From Gnetum montanum (Eukaryota; Streptophyta; Gnetopsida; Gnetales; Gnetaceae), in the NCBI GenBank assembly GCA_015680685.1, contig MNCI01001451.1, positions 675,591 to 739,590 on the forward strand: DNA of 64,000 bases. Direction: 5' to 3'. This document shows positions 10,790 through 21,876 of this stretch, one piece after another (within the stretch, counting starts at the first letter, position 1; each line of letters opens with the position of its first letter). The notes below the pieces were generated by a model. The model had not been told where the DNA came from and did no database searches. It worked only from the letters and a program-made list of their open reading frames with translations. The translations under genes were made by a program, and so were the position numbers.

Positions 10790-11684
10790 ACTAGTGGAGT
10801 AGTTTCTGAAATTGGGACCTCCTAAATTTGATGGCACTAAGGATCCCATTGTGGGTATAGAATGGTTGGAGGAATTGCAAAAGGCTTTTGATTTGATGGG
10901 TTGTTCATTGGTTCAACAAACTCACTTGGTAGTTTACCAATCGGTTGGTACTACCCAGCATTGGTAGATGACTGAAGGGCAAGCCAAGGGATGGACTAGT
11001 CAAGAGGTGGCATGGGATGATTTTCTAACATCTTTCAGAGATCGTTATGTGTCTACCCAATATGCATAGGCCAAGGAGGATGATTTCTATCGTTTATATT
11101 AGGGTAGATGGTTTGTGGCGAAGTATGATACTTGTTTCTCTGAGCTAAGTAGTTATGTACCCCAAATGCAGACAAATGCTCAAGCATGGGCGAACAGGTT
11201 TGTACGAGGTTTAAGACCATCTTTGAAGGATCACTTATTACCTCTCAAATTCACTTCCTATGATGAAGCTAGAGCAATAGCCATGGATTTAGAGAGGAGC
11301 CAATATGAAGATACAATGTGTAGAGAGAGACGATAGGAGCAGAAGAGAGGACCGACATTTGGAGAGAGGCCTAGCCCCTCTAAGCAAGCACGTGGCCATG
11401 GAGGAGAGCATCCAACACTCGCTCGTGGTCCTACTATTGGAGCTAGTCGTGGTTCTCTTATTTGTTATAGATGTGGGCAGCCTGGTCATTTGCAGAGAGA
11501 TTGCCAGAATTGTTTTGCACATGGGCAGCCAGGGCATCGGGCTCAGGAGTGCCCAAAGTAAGCAAGCAATAGTGGAGGAGGCAAAGGTCAAGGACAGTGA
11601 CCTCCAGTTTAGGGTGAACATGGAGCACCAATCACTCAACCCGGAGGAGGGGACCAAAGAACTCAAGAAAGAGTGTATGGCTTA
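10790..11684 (+). pseudogene. Gag of chromovirus-like element
   Basis: Nucleocapsid/capsid precursor. The reading starts with FLKLGPPKFDGTKDP (near 10802), then WLEELQKAFDLMG, a capsid-like stretch (WDDFLTSFRDRYV, ANRFVRGLRPSLKDHLLPL) and a C-terminal zinc-knuckle pair: CYRCGQPGHLQRDC near 11460-11505 (intact CCHC) and CFAHGQPGHRAQEC just after it (second Cys replaced by His). Stops near 10965, 11068, 11101 and 11335 and a frame change break the frame. The open parts include 11115-11336; the + ORF 11305-11685 is mostly an alternative frame over the knuckles. No clear start ATG is preserved. Confidence 0.8.
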
Positions 11685-12120
11685 ATAGACCAGCCTCTGG
11701 ACATGCAGCCAAACACAGTGATGGAGATAGGAGGTATGATTTTGGGCTTTGCTATGTTAATGTTATTTGGTCCAGGTGCTAGCCATTATTTCATAGATCC
11801 TACAATTGCATATCATGCAACTCTTGTATGTCATTCTCTTTCTCCTGGGTTGATAGTATCTCATGCTAGGGGTCATGAAACTCAAGTTGATCAAGTGTGT
11901 AAGAATATGCCAGTAGATTTGGAGGGTGTGCAATGGGTTAGTGATTTACATGTTATGGCTCTTAGGGTGTATGATGTAATTTTATGGATGGGTTGGTTGT
12001 CGCAATTCAATGCTATTTTGCATTGTTGACAAAAGCTCCTACGACTAGAATCAGTTGATGGTGCTCTAATTGAGGTACAAACTCGTCTGAGGACTGTGCG
12101 CTTGGATTTAGTTTTCTCTC
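11673..12120 (+). pseudogene. Aspartic protease domain of chromovirus-like element
   Basis: The 118-residue open stretch reads VYGLIDQPLDMQPNTVMEIGG, then MLMLFGPGASHYFIDPTIA. In Ty3/gypsy proteases this place holds D-S/T-G-A; here it is G-P-G-A, so the catalytic Asp is gone. Downstream text (VDLEGVQWVSDLHVMAL, then DVILWMGWLSQFNA) corresponds to the usual IVLGMDWL segment. It lies in frame between gag and RT, as in a gag-pol polyprotein. Confidence 0.75.
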
Positions 12121-12129
12121 AAATATAGC

Positions 12130-13766
12130 ATAGGATGCTTCAAAAAGGGCATGAATGCTTTGTGGCTACAATCTATAAAACAGATATGGTCGAGACAGAT
12201 CAAATTCCTATGGTTCATGAATTCTCTAATGTATTCCAATCCGAATTACCAGGTTTACCACCTAGGCAAGAGATTGAGTTCAAGATCAAACTTAAACATG
12301 GTACAGAGCCTATTTCAAAGGCTCCACATAGGATGTCTCCCATAGAGCTAGTAGAGCTAAAGATTCAGCTACAAGAATTGTTAGATAAAAGCCTTATTTG
12401 ACCCAATGTATCATTGTGGGGTGCACCAGTGCTATTTGTTAAAAAAAAGGATGGGGGTTTGCAGTTATGCATAGATTACAGGCAATTAAACCAAGTGACT
12501 ATGAAACATAGTTATCCTCTGCCATGCATTGATGACTTGTTGGATCAACTTCGGGGAGCTCATGTATTCTCAAAAATTAATCTCAAGTCTAGGTATCATC
12601 AAGTGTGGGTTCATGAGCAAGATGTGTCAAAGACAACATTTAGAACACAATATGGCCATTATGAGTTTTTGGTGCTACCCTTTGGGTTGACAAATGCACT
12701 AGCAATTTTTATGCACCTCATGAATAGTGTGATGTGGCCATTCCTAGATCAATTTGTGATTGTGTTCATCGATGATATCTTAGTATATTCTCTTCATGAG
12801 AAATTGCATGTAGAGCACTTGAGGAAAATCTTACAGACTTTCAGGGAGTACCAATTGTATGCTTAGCTATCCAAGTGTTCCTTTTGGCAATCAGAGATTC
12901 AATTCTTGGGACATGTGGTGTCAAGAGCTGGTGTCTCCATAGATCCTACAAAGATTGCAATCGTTCATGATTGGCCTAGGCCACAATCAATAGTGGAGGT
13001 GCGAAGCTTCTTGGGGCTAGCAAGATATTACCGGAGGTTTGTGGAACATTTCTCTTGCATATCATCTCCTTTGACCCGATTGTTTAGAAAGGAGGCTAAC
13101 TTTACTTGGGGCCCAACTTGTCAGGCTGCATTTGAAGAGTTGAAGCATAGATTGGTGACTGCTCCATTGGTAATATCTCCTACACCAGGACATCCATATG
13201 ATGTTAGTATGGATGCTTTTGGGGATGGATTTGGTTGTGTGTTGATGCAAGATGGACAAGTTGTGGCTTATGCATCCCGTCAATTAAGGCCACATGAAAT
13301 TAGATATCCCATGCATGATCTAGAATTGGGTGTTGTGGTCTTTGCATTGAAGCTGTAGCAACATTATCTATATGGGGAGCAAGTTACCATTTGAACTAAC
13401 CATTAAAGCCTCCAATATCTTATGAGTCAGCCATAGTTAAACTTGCAACAACGTAGATGGGTGGACCTGCTTGCTAATTTTGATTTCACTAATAAATACA
13501 AGCCTAGCAAGACTAACAAAGTAGCAGATGCATTGAGTAGGGTGGCAAGTAAGCTTAATAACTTGACAATCCAATTAGATTTGCAAGAGCAAATACAAGA
13601 GCAACAACGCCATGATCCTTGGTGTCAAGCATTGAAACAACAGATTACCTCTAATGGACCACTCTCTATGGATCGCCATGGAGTCACAGAGGCTTTGCCG
13701 TTATGTTACGATTATGATGTCTTTACATGCTTAACTAACGTGATTATGGACACTAGCCCTATGTGA
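12130..13766 (+). pseudogene. Reverse transcriptase-RNase H of chromovirus-like element
   Basis: RT motifs in order: FSNVFQSELPGLPP, a [20 protein letters not shown] block near 12416-12475, [26 protein letters not shown] (motif A Asp changed to Asn), [11 protein letters not shown], and [10 protein letters not shown] near 12760 (catalytic DD kept). [11 protein letters not shown] and [12 protein letters not shown] follow. RNase H shows [17 protein letters not shown] near 13200-13250 and the RRWVDLLANFDF tail. A short connection segment (DPWCQALKQQ) ends near 13766, exactly where integrase should start. Stops at about 12400, 12864, 13356 and 13394 split it into open segments of 88, 150, 150 and 107 residues. 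It is inactive but among the best preserved coding stretches in the window. Confidence 0.9.
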
Positions 13767-13854
13767 TGTGTTAGATAGGTGATGTTGCTGGCAAGGGTGT
13801 TGGATTGAGGTACAAGAGCACTTATCCATTATGTTTTTATGCTTTATGTGCAAT

Positions 13855-16219
13855 TTCAATATGTAAGCATTTGTACTATAGCACTATGTTATGTGATGTT
13901 CGGGTGTGGTTTTGGCATGTAAATGTGTAGAGTGTATAATAAGGATCTCGTAGGTTCAAACAGATTTTGATTTGGAGTCCTAGTATGTCTGTTACACATG
14001 ATCAAAGTTTACAGTATTAGTTGTAGAGATGAAAAATAAAATAACTTATGAAAATTGTTCCTTAAAAAAATAATAAATAATTAATAAATAATTCAAATGA
14101 AAAACAAAAAAAACAAGAAAAGTAAAAGTCACATTAGGTTGCACGTGACTTGCGCTACCTCCATTTTGTATTTTTGTTTCATGATAACATGAGCATAAAA
14201 GTAACGTTGGCATAAACCTTGTTTTTTGTTTTTAACATAAGAGACCCACTGTCCTTTTGCACTGCCACTTCGCAACACACTCGGGTTTTCTCTATTTCTT
14301 TTATTTTTGCAAAAACAGAGACATAGAGAAGCCTGTTTTCTTTTTGCTTTCTTATTCTATTCCACATTTTTCTGAATTATAAGCTCTCTAGACGATTTTT
14401 GCTTGCTCTGAACCTAGATTTAAGATTGCTACAATCATATTTATGTAGGTGCAAAACTTGCTGAAAGCGAAATGGAGTCCTACCAGATTTTTGAGGATTT
14501 TCTACTTGGTTTGGCCTTTATGCCCAACAATTGTAATTGGTGGGTTGTCTTTACCTTTCCCCTATATTTTTGTGCTAGATTAGTATATATGATTATGCGA
14601 TGTGGGCATGTGGGGCGAATAGCTCAAAGATTGAGCTTGGACATGTTATTTTGTCTATTTTCCCAAAATTGTCCAATTTTGATTACGGATTGTGAATTAA
14701 TATATATGCAATATATGAGATGATGTGGACTTGTAAAATATAATATGCAGTGTTGATGAGACTCGTATGATAGGAATGTGGTATTTGTGGGGCCTATTGG
14801 GACATGAGCATTTTTGGGCATTCCAATCCTTTCTGGTGGTAATTAAATATTATTTTGTTACTCAAACTTTGAACATGCATAACTTTGCTTCCAGGAGTCT
14901 GATTTAGGTAAAATTAGTATTGTTGGGATCGTTTTGAGAAGTACTTTATAATCATGAAATTAGTTTTCCCTTTAGGCATATCTCATTTTGAAGGTTATTA
15001 TAGTGGTCATTTGTATGAAAGTAAGTGTCTTTTGAGAAATATGGTATCGTTTTGTCACATCAAGGTCTTCATATTGTTATGTTGCATCATGGTATTATTT
15101 TCATGGAATGATTGTAACTATTAGGGGTGGATATGTGTAGTTATGTTTGTTTGGGTGTGTTGTGCCTATGACGTGTTGGCTTAAGCTAGCCGGACTATGT
15201 ATATGTTTTCACAACAACGCTTGTGACAGTCATTGGTGGGTGGTGCTAGTATGAAGGTGTGGACCAATTGGTGATAAGGCACCCTGGAGGTAGTATGAAT
15301 TTACCCCCACTGTGATGCATTAGTGAGGCTCCTATCTCAGGCCTCATCCTGAGAGTGTGAGAGCATAGGTGTGTTCATCCCTACGACAGGTCTGTGGCAT
15401 AGGACTATTCGTCCCTATCACCAATCCTCCAGAAGGCTAGTGGTTGCAGGTCATAGGTTGACAGACCCTACCACCGGTTGGATAAATAAAAGACTAATAA
15501 AAAATCTGCAAGCAATGGCTGTTATGAGTACTCATGGCAACGTTTCACATGCTACATTTAGTGTGGATATGCTAGCCACCACATGGGCTATGTATGTGGT
15601 AGTACCGGTTTGTGAGTCATATCATTGATTATATGTGTTCTAATTGGATTATGATTGTGTGGATCATGGACTATTTAACGATATATCATGGATATGATGA
15701 CATGGGCAAGATAAATGATGTCGGACCATGGCTTTATCTATGATTGTAGGATAGTATGTTAGCATTATGGGTGATATGATGTGTGTTGTTTTGAGCATGC
15801 ATAAGACTAACAATTGTTGCAAGTTTCCTTGTACCCCACTCCTCTCCTCTAGCACAGCACTTGCCAACCATCTAGCAGGGCAAGTGTAAAGCCTTCCCAC
15901 TCAGTTGTGTACTAACTTTACTTAATTATAGGTGAAAAACGCAGGAGCCTAGACGAGCATTGAGAGAAAGGGTAGAGGAGGGGAAAATCTTCAATGCTTG
16001 GTTCATGTATATTTTCATGTATAGTAGTGTGGACTAGATATCCTTGTATGAGATTCTCTATACTCTTTTATATATAATGATGAGGTTTATGTATTTTTGT
16101 GTTTAGCAATGTAGAGACATGCATTTTTATAACGTGATATGTATGTTTAGTTTTTGGTGTGGTACGAAAGTTCTATACCATTTGACCTTTCTTATTATCA
16201 TGTATTCTACACATTATTG
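13855..16219 (+). repeat. 3' LTR of chromovirus-like element, truncated at its end
   Basis: Homologous to 8846-10723 from gcatttgtactatagcacta onward. It contains 561 bp absent from the 5' LTR (15129-15689), and lacks about 24 bp near 16108 and the last ~105 bp. The boundary with the internal region is blurred: 13767-13854 is not alignable and could be the true LTR start, since the 5' LTR has lost its own. Confidence 0.8.
15129..15696. repeat. 561-bp segment between GGATATG direct repeats (present in 3' LTR only)
   Basis: ggatatg occurs at 15129-15135 and 15690-15696; the 5' LTR has a single ggatatg at 10074-10080 with continuous flanks. Either the 5' LTR lost the segment by recombination between 7-bp repeats, or something inserted here with a 7-bp duplication. 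The segment has no TG...CA ends or inverted repeats, favouring deletion. Confidence 0.75.
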
Positions 16220-16379
16220 GAAGCAAATGACCATACCTACTATCTCTGGATAGGATGTAACAAATACACACCCAAGTAGTTCTTTTGCATGCTCTTATCT
16301 AGTTTTTTTAAGTGTCTGCATGTTGGAAAGGAACATAGATTTAACATCAACTGAAAAATTGAGTGTCGTGAAGCCAAAT

Positions 16380-16910
16380 CTATTTATTCTTATCACTTCT
16401 CTTATTGTGGCCCCTAATATCTCTGTGATATATTTTAATTGCAAATTTATGGCAGTAACATGCTGTAACCGTCATCCCTGTTTTTGGGGCACTAACAGAA
16501 TGATTCTCATCCCTAATTTTGGACTGTAACAGACTAGGTGTAGACTCATTGTCATCATTGATCTTTTTGAGGTGAGTGACGGTGTTGTGGATGATGGGAA
16601 TCAAACCCATGATGTCCTGCAAGCAGTCATGTCTTATAGCTGCTCTACCATTAAGCCACTGTTCACAATTTGTAATTTCCTGTGATTTCCATGGACTGAG
16701 AACCTATTTAAAGAAAAGAGCTTTCAGAAGGAGAGGTGGAAAGTAAAAGAAATGGCAGAGAGTCAGTGTTGTAGCTGTGGATGTCTAGCGTAGATCCTCT
16801 GCTCATGGTTGAACAGCTTTGCACACTGCTGAATAGAGCATTGCTTGCATTCATGTGGTTTTTCCCTTAGAGTTTGCAGGTAAATCCCTGTATTCTCTTT
16901 CTTTCTTATT
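16380..16910 (+). repeat. LTR-like dispersed repeat, copy 2
   Basis: Aligns with 6500-6965 on both sides of an extra ~105-bp stretch. Shared landmarks: atttatggcagtaaca, gtcatccctg, actaacagaat, cctatttaaag (TATA-like), gagaggtg(g/c)aaagt, and a ctgtattctctttcttt ending. Possibly a solo copia-type LTR; no internal domain follows and the ends are not defined. Confidence 0.5.
16587..16666 (-). repeat. tRNA-like (SINE-type) insertion
   Basis: The minus strand carries a pol III A box (TGGCTTAATGGTAGAG, 16643-16658) and B box (GGGTTTGATTCCC, 16596-16608) at tRNA spacing. The T arm is a perfect ATGGG/CCCAT stem around TTTGATT. The acceptor ends and anticodon arm do not pair convincingly, so it is not a functional tRNA. 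The stretch is absent from the sister repeat at 6500-6965, which supports insertion as a tRNA-derived SINE or tRNA pseudogene. Confidence 0.5.
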
Positions 16911-17024
16911 TAAGAGATTCAGGGCAATTCTACCTAAAAATAACTAAACAATATAAAATAATCTGGCTTGGAATTTTTCAACTAGGAACAGCGACCAGCG
17001 TTAAGAATTCTAGAGTTGCAATAT

Positions 17025-17339
17025 TCAGAAAATAAACGTAAATGCTCTATTGCCAAAGAAAACGTAGTCATTGAATGTATTAAATTTGTTTACCTGTTTG
17101 GAAGATACCAATGTGAAACGAACAAGCCGAGGAGCTTGCAGCGAGCTGGAGTAGAATGAGAAGGACGTGGCATTCATGGCTGATTTGGCTACGCCAAACA
17201 AATCATGCATAGCTGCACAGTGTGCCCACATGTAATCTCTTATTTCCAGAACAATCCAAGCCTGCCTCGCACGGTGCTGCGAGACCGAGTGCGACCATGG
17301 CATCAACCATGAATAAAACGCAATGGGTTCCAACAACAA
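17025..17339 (-). CDS. Candidate first exon of a host gene, possible organelle-targeting N-terminus
   Basis: A 104-codon minus-strand ORF in a locally GC-richer block unlike its TE neighbours. Its distal part reads MNATSFSFYSSSLQAPRLVR followed by FTLVSSKQ: rich in Ser with Arg and few acidic residues, resembling a plastid or mitochondrial transit peptide. Directly after SSKQ comes CAG/GTAAAC at about 17098/17097, a good splice donor; the last 20-odd ORF codons would then be intron. A TATA-like box lies about 330 bp upstream (17668-17676). No downstream exon is recognisable to the left, where retroelements lie, so a long TE-filled intron would be needed. In-frame ATGs at 17339, 17228, 17210 and 17177 are possible starts. 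I do not recognise the protein; it may be a dead gene fragment. Confidence 0.3.
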   Translation of the reverse strand: MLLEPIAFYSWLMPWSHSVSQHRARQAWIVLEIRDYMWAHCAAMHDLFGVAKSAMNATSFSFYSSSLQAPRLVRFTLVSSKQVNKFNTFNDYVFFGNRAFTFIF

Positions 17340-17730
17340 ATTAAATAAATAAATAAAACCTTGTAAACATAGTATTCAATGCTCAAAATATGTTGGTTGG
17401 TTATGCATCCCGTTTTGCGTAATTTATAGTGCGTCGCTCATGCTTGCTCTGGAGACAGCAACAGTAGCACGGTCTGCAGATATTGTGCGGCTTAACACAA
17501 GTTAGTAAGTAAGTTGGGAACTTGTCTCAAAAAACCAAAACTGCAACCCACATAATTGAGCCACCCTGCCCTAAAAGACTCTGTCGTTTGACAACCATGT
17601 GTGCCTGCCGCTGTCGTTTGTCTTGTTGGCCAGCAGTTCCAGCTTCGGCTCTATTCGCACCGGCAATTAATTTATACTTTTAAAGGATAATGTTGGCTGT
17701 ATCCTGTGTAGTTATTCCAAGTTTTAAAGT
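17340..17730 (-). promoter_or_regulatory. Possible promoter/5' leader of the candidate exon
   Basis: GC-richer stretch upstream (to the right) of the candidate minus-strand exon, with TATAAATTA on the minus strand at 17668-17676. Support is only positional. Confidence 0.2.
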
Positions 17731-18052
17731 GCAGGCACGTATTATAGTTTTTGGATTATGGCATGGCGGCAATGAAATGGCCACGATATGTCTTATTTAT
17801 TAAATGCATTATTTTTTTACTATGGTATGGCTTTTAATTTTAATTGACCGGGCATTCACTTAAACCCTCACAACCTTGCACACAATTTCAATCAGCTAAA
17901 AACCATGTAAGACTTAAATTAATTATCAAAGACCATGGCTTTGCAAAAGAAACAACAATAAATTGTATGGCAATTTGCAAGTGGACAACTTGGTCAATCA
18001 AATGGGCATGGTTAGCCATACCAACCAAAAACCATGATACATGACCGAACCC
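17731..18052 (+). mobile_element. MITE copy 1 (PIF/Harbinger-like), left end decayed
   Basis: Aligns with the elements at 26727-27110 and 27155-27547. Shared blocks: a tatagtttttg...atggcatggc left end, (a)tggcttttaatttt, gaccatggcttt(t)gcaaaagaaaca, and a right end ccatggttagccata(cc)aaccaaaa...gaaccctca. The first ~10 bp of the left terminal inverted repeat are degraded. It is non-coding; the small ORF 17844-18044 is not conserved. Confidence 0.65.
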
Positions 18053-18087
18053 TCAATTGCAACTATAAATGTGATCTCATTCCAAGT

Positions 18088-18928
18088 TGATGAGTGGCAA
18101 GGTACCCCTACACTCAACCATACGAATACGAGTGTTCACACACGATCCGGTCGAACTCCGCAGATGGACTAGTTGTGATATGTAGATAGTTACTCGTTGA
18201 TCGCAGTTTGTTGTCTTTCCACCTAGACTAGTATTTGCTTTGTCACGTATGGTTTAGTCTAGAGTGAGGTGTATGATGTGTTTCCTATCCCTATGCTACT
18301 CCTAGGGACAATAGAAAATAACTTTGTTTTAAGATAAGAGTGAAAGGGTGAAGAGAGTCTAAGCTAGCCTAAGTGCGATGAGCATCTGTCCTTAATCATC
18401 CGTACACATCTTGGACCTCGTGTACTACCACTGGGATTACCAAGCACATGTGCTAAGTACACTACTGGGATACCAAGTAGTCACACTTAAATGCTCGTGA
18501 TTAAGTCATACTCATTCCGCGTTTACTAACAAGGATAAGAGACGAGGGTAGAGAAATATTAATTACGAAAGTAATAAATAACAATTAAAATTAAGTGAAT
18601 GTTGCAATGATGAAGTAATTTCTATCTTTATTTCTGATCATGTGTGTGTCCAAGTACGTCACGCTCGAATAAAGGTGTCGTACAACTACAATCATCACAC
18701 TATGGGCATGCACTAGGAGAAAGGATTGAGAAGAACTAAAAATGAAAACTAACTTCTAACTAAACTACTCCTTTCCTCCGTGCGCCTACATGTGTATTTA
18801 TAGGCCTGCATAGGAGTCACGATATCGTGTATCTGATATCACTACTTAGGTCACGATATCGCTTACCCAATACCGTGGGTCCGATATTGCGAGTTCGATA
18901 TTGAAGCCTAATGAATCATGATTCATCA
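18088..18928 (-). repeat. A1 3' LTR
   Basis: 841 bp, plus-strand ends TGATGAG...TTCATCA. It aligns with 25723-26560 throughout. On the minus strand, U3 begins with a cluster of GATATC-type words (18818-18903), followed by TATAAATA (plus atttata near 18797-18803). The plus-strand sequence right of 18928 (taccccta) is the reverse of a short polypurine tract, TAGGGGTA. Confidence 0.9.
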
Positions 18929-19108
18929 TACCCCTATGATTGAATGAAAACTTGTTCTCGAGTCGCACAAAATGAGAACAAGCCCCATTGATTACACAAT
19001 GGATAGGTATGGGATTATTAACTGACTAGGAGTTATTCATGCCGTAGTGGAGAATTGAATAGAACAAAATTGGGACACAAACGCAAAATTGCAAAATTTT
19101 ATTAGAAC

Positions 19109-21876
19109 TCATGTGGTTCCAGGTGGTTGCTTCCCCTTATCTTGTGCTCCAAGTTTTGGGATTTGGTGGCTCTGAAGGAGTGCCTGGAGCTTTTCCTCTT
19201 CGGTTCAGGGATCCTGTGCTATCCATGCTAATGCTCTAATGTTTGATGGAGTCAACACTTTCAATGGACATAGCAATTGCAAAAACATCTGATTTTCTTT
19301 GACATACCAGGCCATAAACAGCCATCATTCTATCTTGTAGGCTCTGGCTTTATACATGTAGTCCTGGTAATCTGTAAGTTGTCGAGCCAAGTCCACCGTG
19401 ACATCTTTCTACCCCTGGTAGCTAGCCTTGACCATCCTCAACTTAGAATTTACAACTTCTAGCCTTTGCAATGCTTTCTTATGTTTCACAAATTCTGTTT
19501 CATATTTGGCATAGGTGGTAGCTACCTGCTTCTCCAACTCTATCCTTGGGCATCTTGCTGTTAAAATGGCTAGATTGGCATACCGCAAGTTTGTCAATTC
19601 CATGTACTCTGTAAGATCTTGGACTTGTAGGTCCCAATTTTTGAGCTTTGCTTAGTGGACGAATGCATATGTGTTCAATATGATCCGCTAATCAGTGTGC
19701 TGAGCACTGAAGGTGTTAATGTGGGCTTTGGCCTTATGGATCTCGTTCTCGATGACTTGCTTGTACATCCACACCTGGTCTCTGAAATGCTCTTTTAATG
19801 TTTCATGTCACTTGGCCTCATTTTGCCACGTGCTTATTTCAATGGTCATCTTTTGATTGATTTCGTGTACCTCCTCCATTGAGAGGGTTCGATTCTCTCT
19901 AGCTAAGCAATTCATGTCTTGGCTGACCCTGACCAACTATTCTCGTAACTACTAAAAATTTTCTTGGAGAATATTCTTCTATTTCTCCACAGTGGTCAAC
20001 CAAAGATTGTCTATAGCAAGCTATTTATTCTCTTCCTGTAGGACCTTGAGTGCTTTGGCGTGTGCGTATGTTTGCGTTTGTGCCTTGGAAGCATCCTAAT
20101 CAGCCTTCTCCTTTTCCTCCACCACTCTTTTATTATCCACTAATAATTTATTGAGCTACTCTATCCTGAAAGTGTCCAGCTAGTATGCGGGAATGAATTA
20201 AGATGGGTTCCATTGTGCAGCTTGTAGGGTAATGAGCCTTTCTTGGAGTCTTACCAACTCCACCTCCACATGCTCAGCCCTGATCTCTGCCATGACTAGC
20301 TTTTCTTTGGTGGAGATGAGGTCTGATTGTGTTGCTGTGACATCTTGTGGGATGTCAAACAAGGACGTCATTACTTGTCCTGTCTACAGCAACCAATCAA
20401 GAACATCCTCATGCTACACAGGAGTCATTAAGAGACTAGCCAGAGTTTGAGCATTACATGCTCCTATGAAATCCACCGGTGGCACAATAGGGACATTGAA
20501 GGATTCCTTGATCTAATCCATGACCACTTCTACGGCTCTTGCTGCATCTTGGTGTTGCATGACCACTACTATGGCCCCTTTACCATTTTCTAGTTGCACC
20601 TAAAAGGATGCAGCATTCCCTAAAATCTGTTGTGACCAATGTGTCTTCCCTCCTCCTATCTGGATGGACACTTCACCCCATGCATGATCTATAGAAACTG
20701 TGGATCGTAAGGTGTCGTCGATGACACGAAAGAGATTGGCATCATCACAACTTTCCCAATTAACTGTCCCAATGATAACCCTGAGTTGGCTCATCAATGA
20801 TCGATAATCCTGCAACGGTGGCGACGGTTGGTCTCGCTGGCTCATCTTGGGCCCTGCTTCTTGTGGTTGACTGGGCCTTGTACTTGGGAGTTGGCTAGGT
20901 CCTACAGTTTGAGTTGCAGTGGGCCAAACCATCTATTCTTGTTCTCACTTTAGAGTATCACTAGCACTCTTCCTTGGGGTTGGTGGCTTCAACAACTTAG
21001 CGAACAAAGCATTTTAGGCTCTTCTGGAAACGTCATTGATGTATCCTAGAATTCCAACATGCCTACACAACTTCTTGATGAGACAAGGAAAGGGCAACGT
21101 GAACTTCCCTGTCTTGTGTTCTTCAAACTACCTCAAGATCTCCATGAGATACAGATGGGGAAAGTTACCATTAATATTGCCCATCAATATCACACTTCCT
21201 CTTGCTGGATACGTTGAGATTCTATTTAATCCTTTCATGAGAAAGATCTGATAAGTTCCAATCTCGAAATATATTCTTTCTTCTAGCGTCAATTCTCCAT
21301 ATGTCTTGTCCTTCTTGTCGTGCACCCTTTTCAACCAAATTCATTAGCATCGGAGCAAGTGGATAGGTGAGCAACTTTTGGCCTTGTATTCAGAAGGTTT
21401 AACACTTCTAAAATGGCCTTGGTAGAAAAATCTACAAACACACCACCAATGTCAATTGTGGTGCCTTCTTCTTTATTATGCCAAAATTGGTATGTTTTTC
21501 CTAAGTACTAGGCATCACTTTCAAGGAGGATGGGCCATAATGGAAATCCTTTGAGTTGGTCCCTAACGACCTCGGGAGTGAACTCTATGAAAGATCCAAA
21601 GTTTAATTCCACAATCATGGCTGCCGACGTGGACCTTTCATGGATGGCCTAAACACACACTAGGGACAACGTGAGATGTTATCCCTATTTAGGCACTTTA
21701 GTAGCTCCTACTTCCGCCTGTCCAGACTGCACAGTAGCAAGAGGCTCTTGATGGATGCTAAACGATTGTGCCTCTTGCTCTACACATTGCTCAGGAGACA
21801 CCTAGCCTCTAGCTCTCCTTGGTCACTTGAACACACCTTGAGAGGGTCCTTCTTGTTGTTCATGTTTAGGGGTCAT
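19109..21876 (-). pseudogene. A1 accessory protein (unknown; N-terminal plant-transposon-type domain plus coiled coil)
   Basis: Reading from ATG 21876 to the stop at 19109-19111 gives about 923 codons with several stops and at least one frameshift (near 21340). Blocks in order: a polar N-terminus (EQQEGPSQG); a folded-looking region, residues ~80-280, with ELNFGSFIEFTPE, WPILLES near 115, YQFWHNKEEGTTIDIGG, TYGELTLEERIYFEIGTYQ, and LPFPCLIKKLCRHVGILGY near 267; a Pro/Gln linker (~330); a second block GKGAIVVVMQHQDA (~438); a long heptad-rich coiled coil (~515-820) ending in MELTNLRYANLAIL and ELEKQVATTYAKYE; and a C-terminus KGKQPPGTT. The PFPCLIKKLC region recalls the putative plant transposon protein domain seen in Athila-like elements, from memory only. 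Same order and spacing in A2 and, for the N-terminal half, B2. Role unknown; coiled coils suggest assembly or partner binding. Confidence 0.65.

Larger units (their letters stand above)
8211..16219 (+). mobile_element. Chromovirus-like Ty3/gypsy element, rearranged and integrase-less
   Basis: Order: inverted LTR fragment, 5' LTR (8846-10723), iMet PBS, gag, protease, RT/RNase H, then a direct jump to the 3' LTR (about 13855-16219). Integrase, any chromodomain and the start of the LTR are missing. The 3' LTR also lacks its last ~105 bp: it stops after ttctacacattattgg. Long LTRs (about 1.9-2.4 kb), a tRNA-iMet PBS and a gag with CCHC knuckles suggest the Tekay/Del kind of chromovirus, but without integrase and chromodomain this stays an inference. 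No target-site duplication is detectable because both outer ends are rearranged. Confidence 0.75.

Noticed and set aside
15371-15628. 85-residue + ORF inside the 3' LTR
   Set aside because: It lies in the segment missing from the 5' LTR, has no known motif, and LTRs of this type do not code.
16587-16666. Functional tRNA gene
   Set aside because: A and B boxes and the T arm are good, but acceptor and anticodon stems do not pair, and the stretch is an insertion in a repeat.
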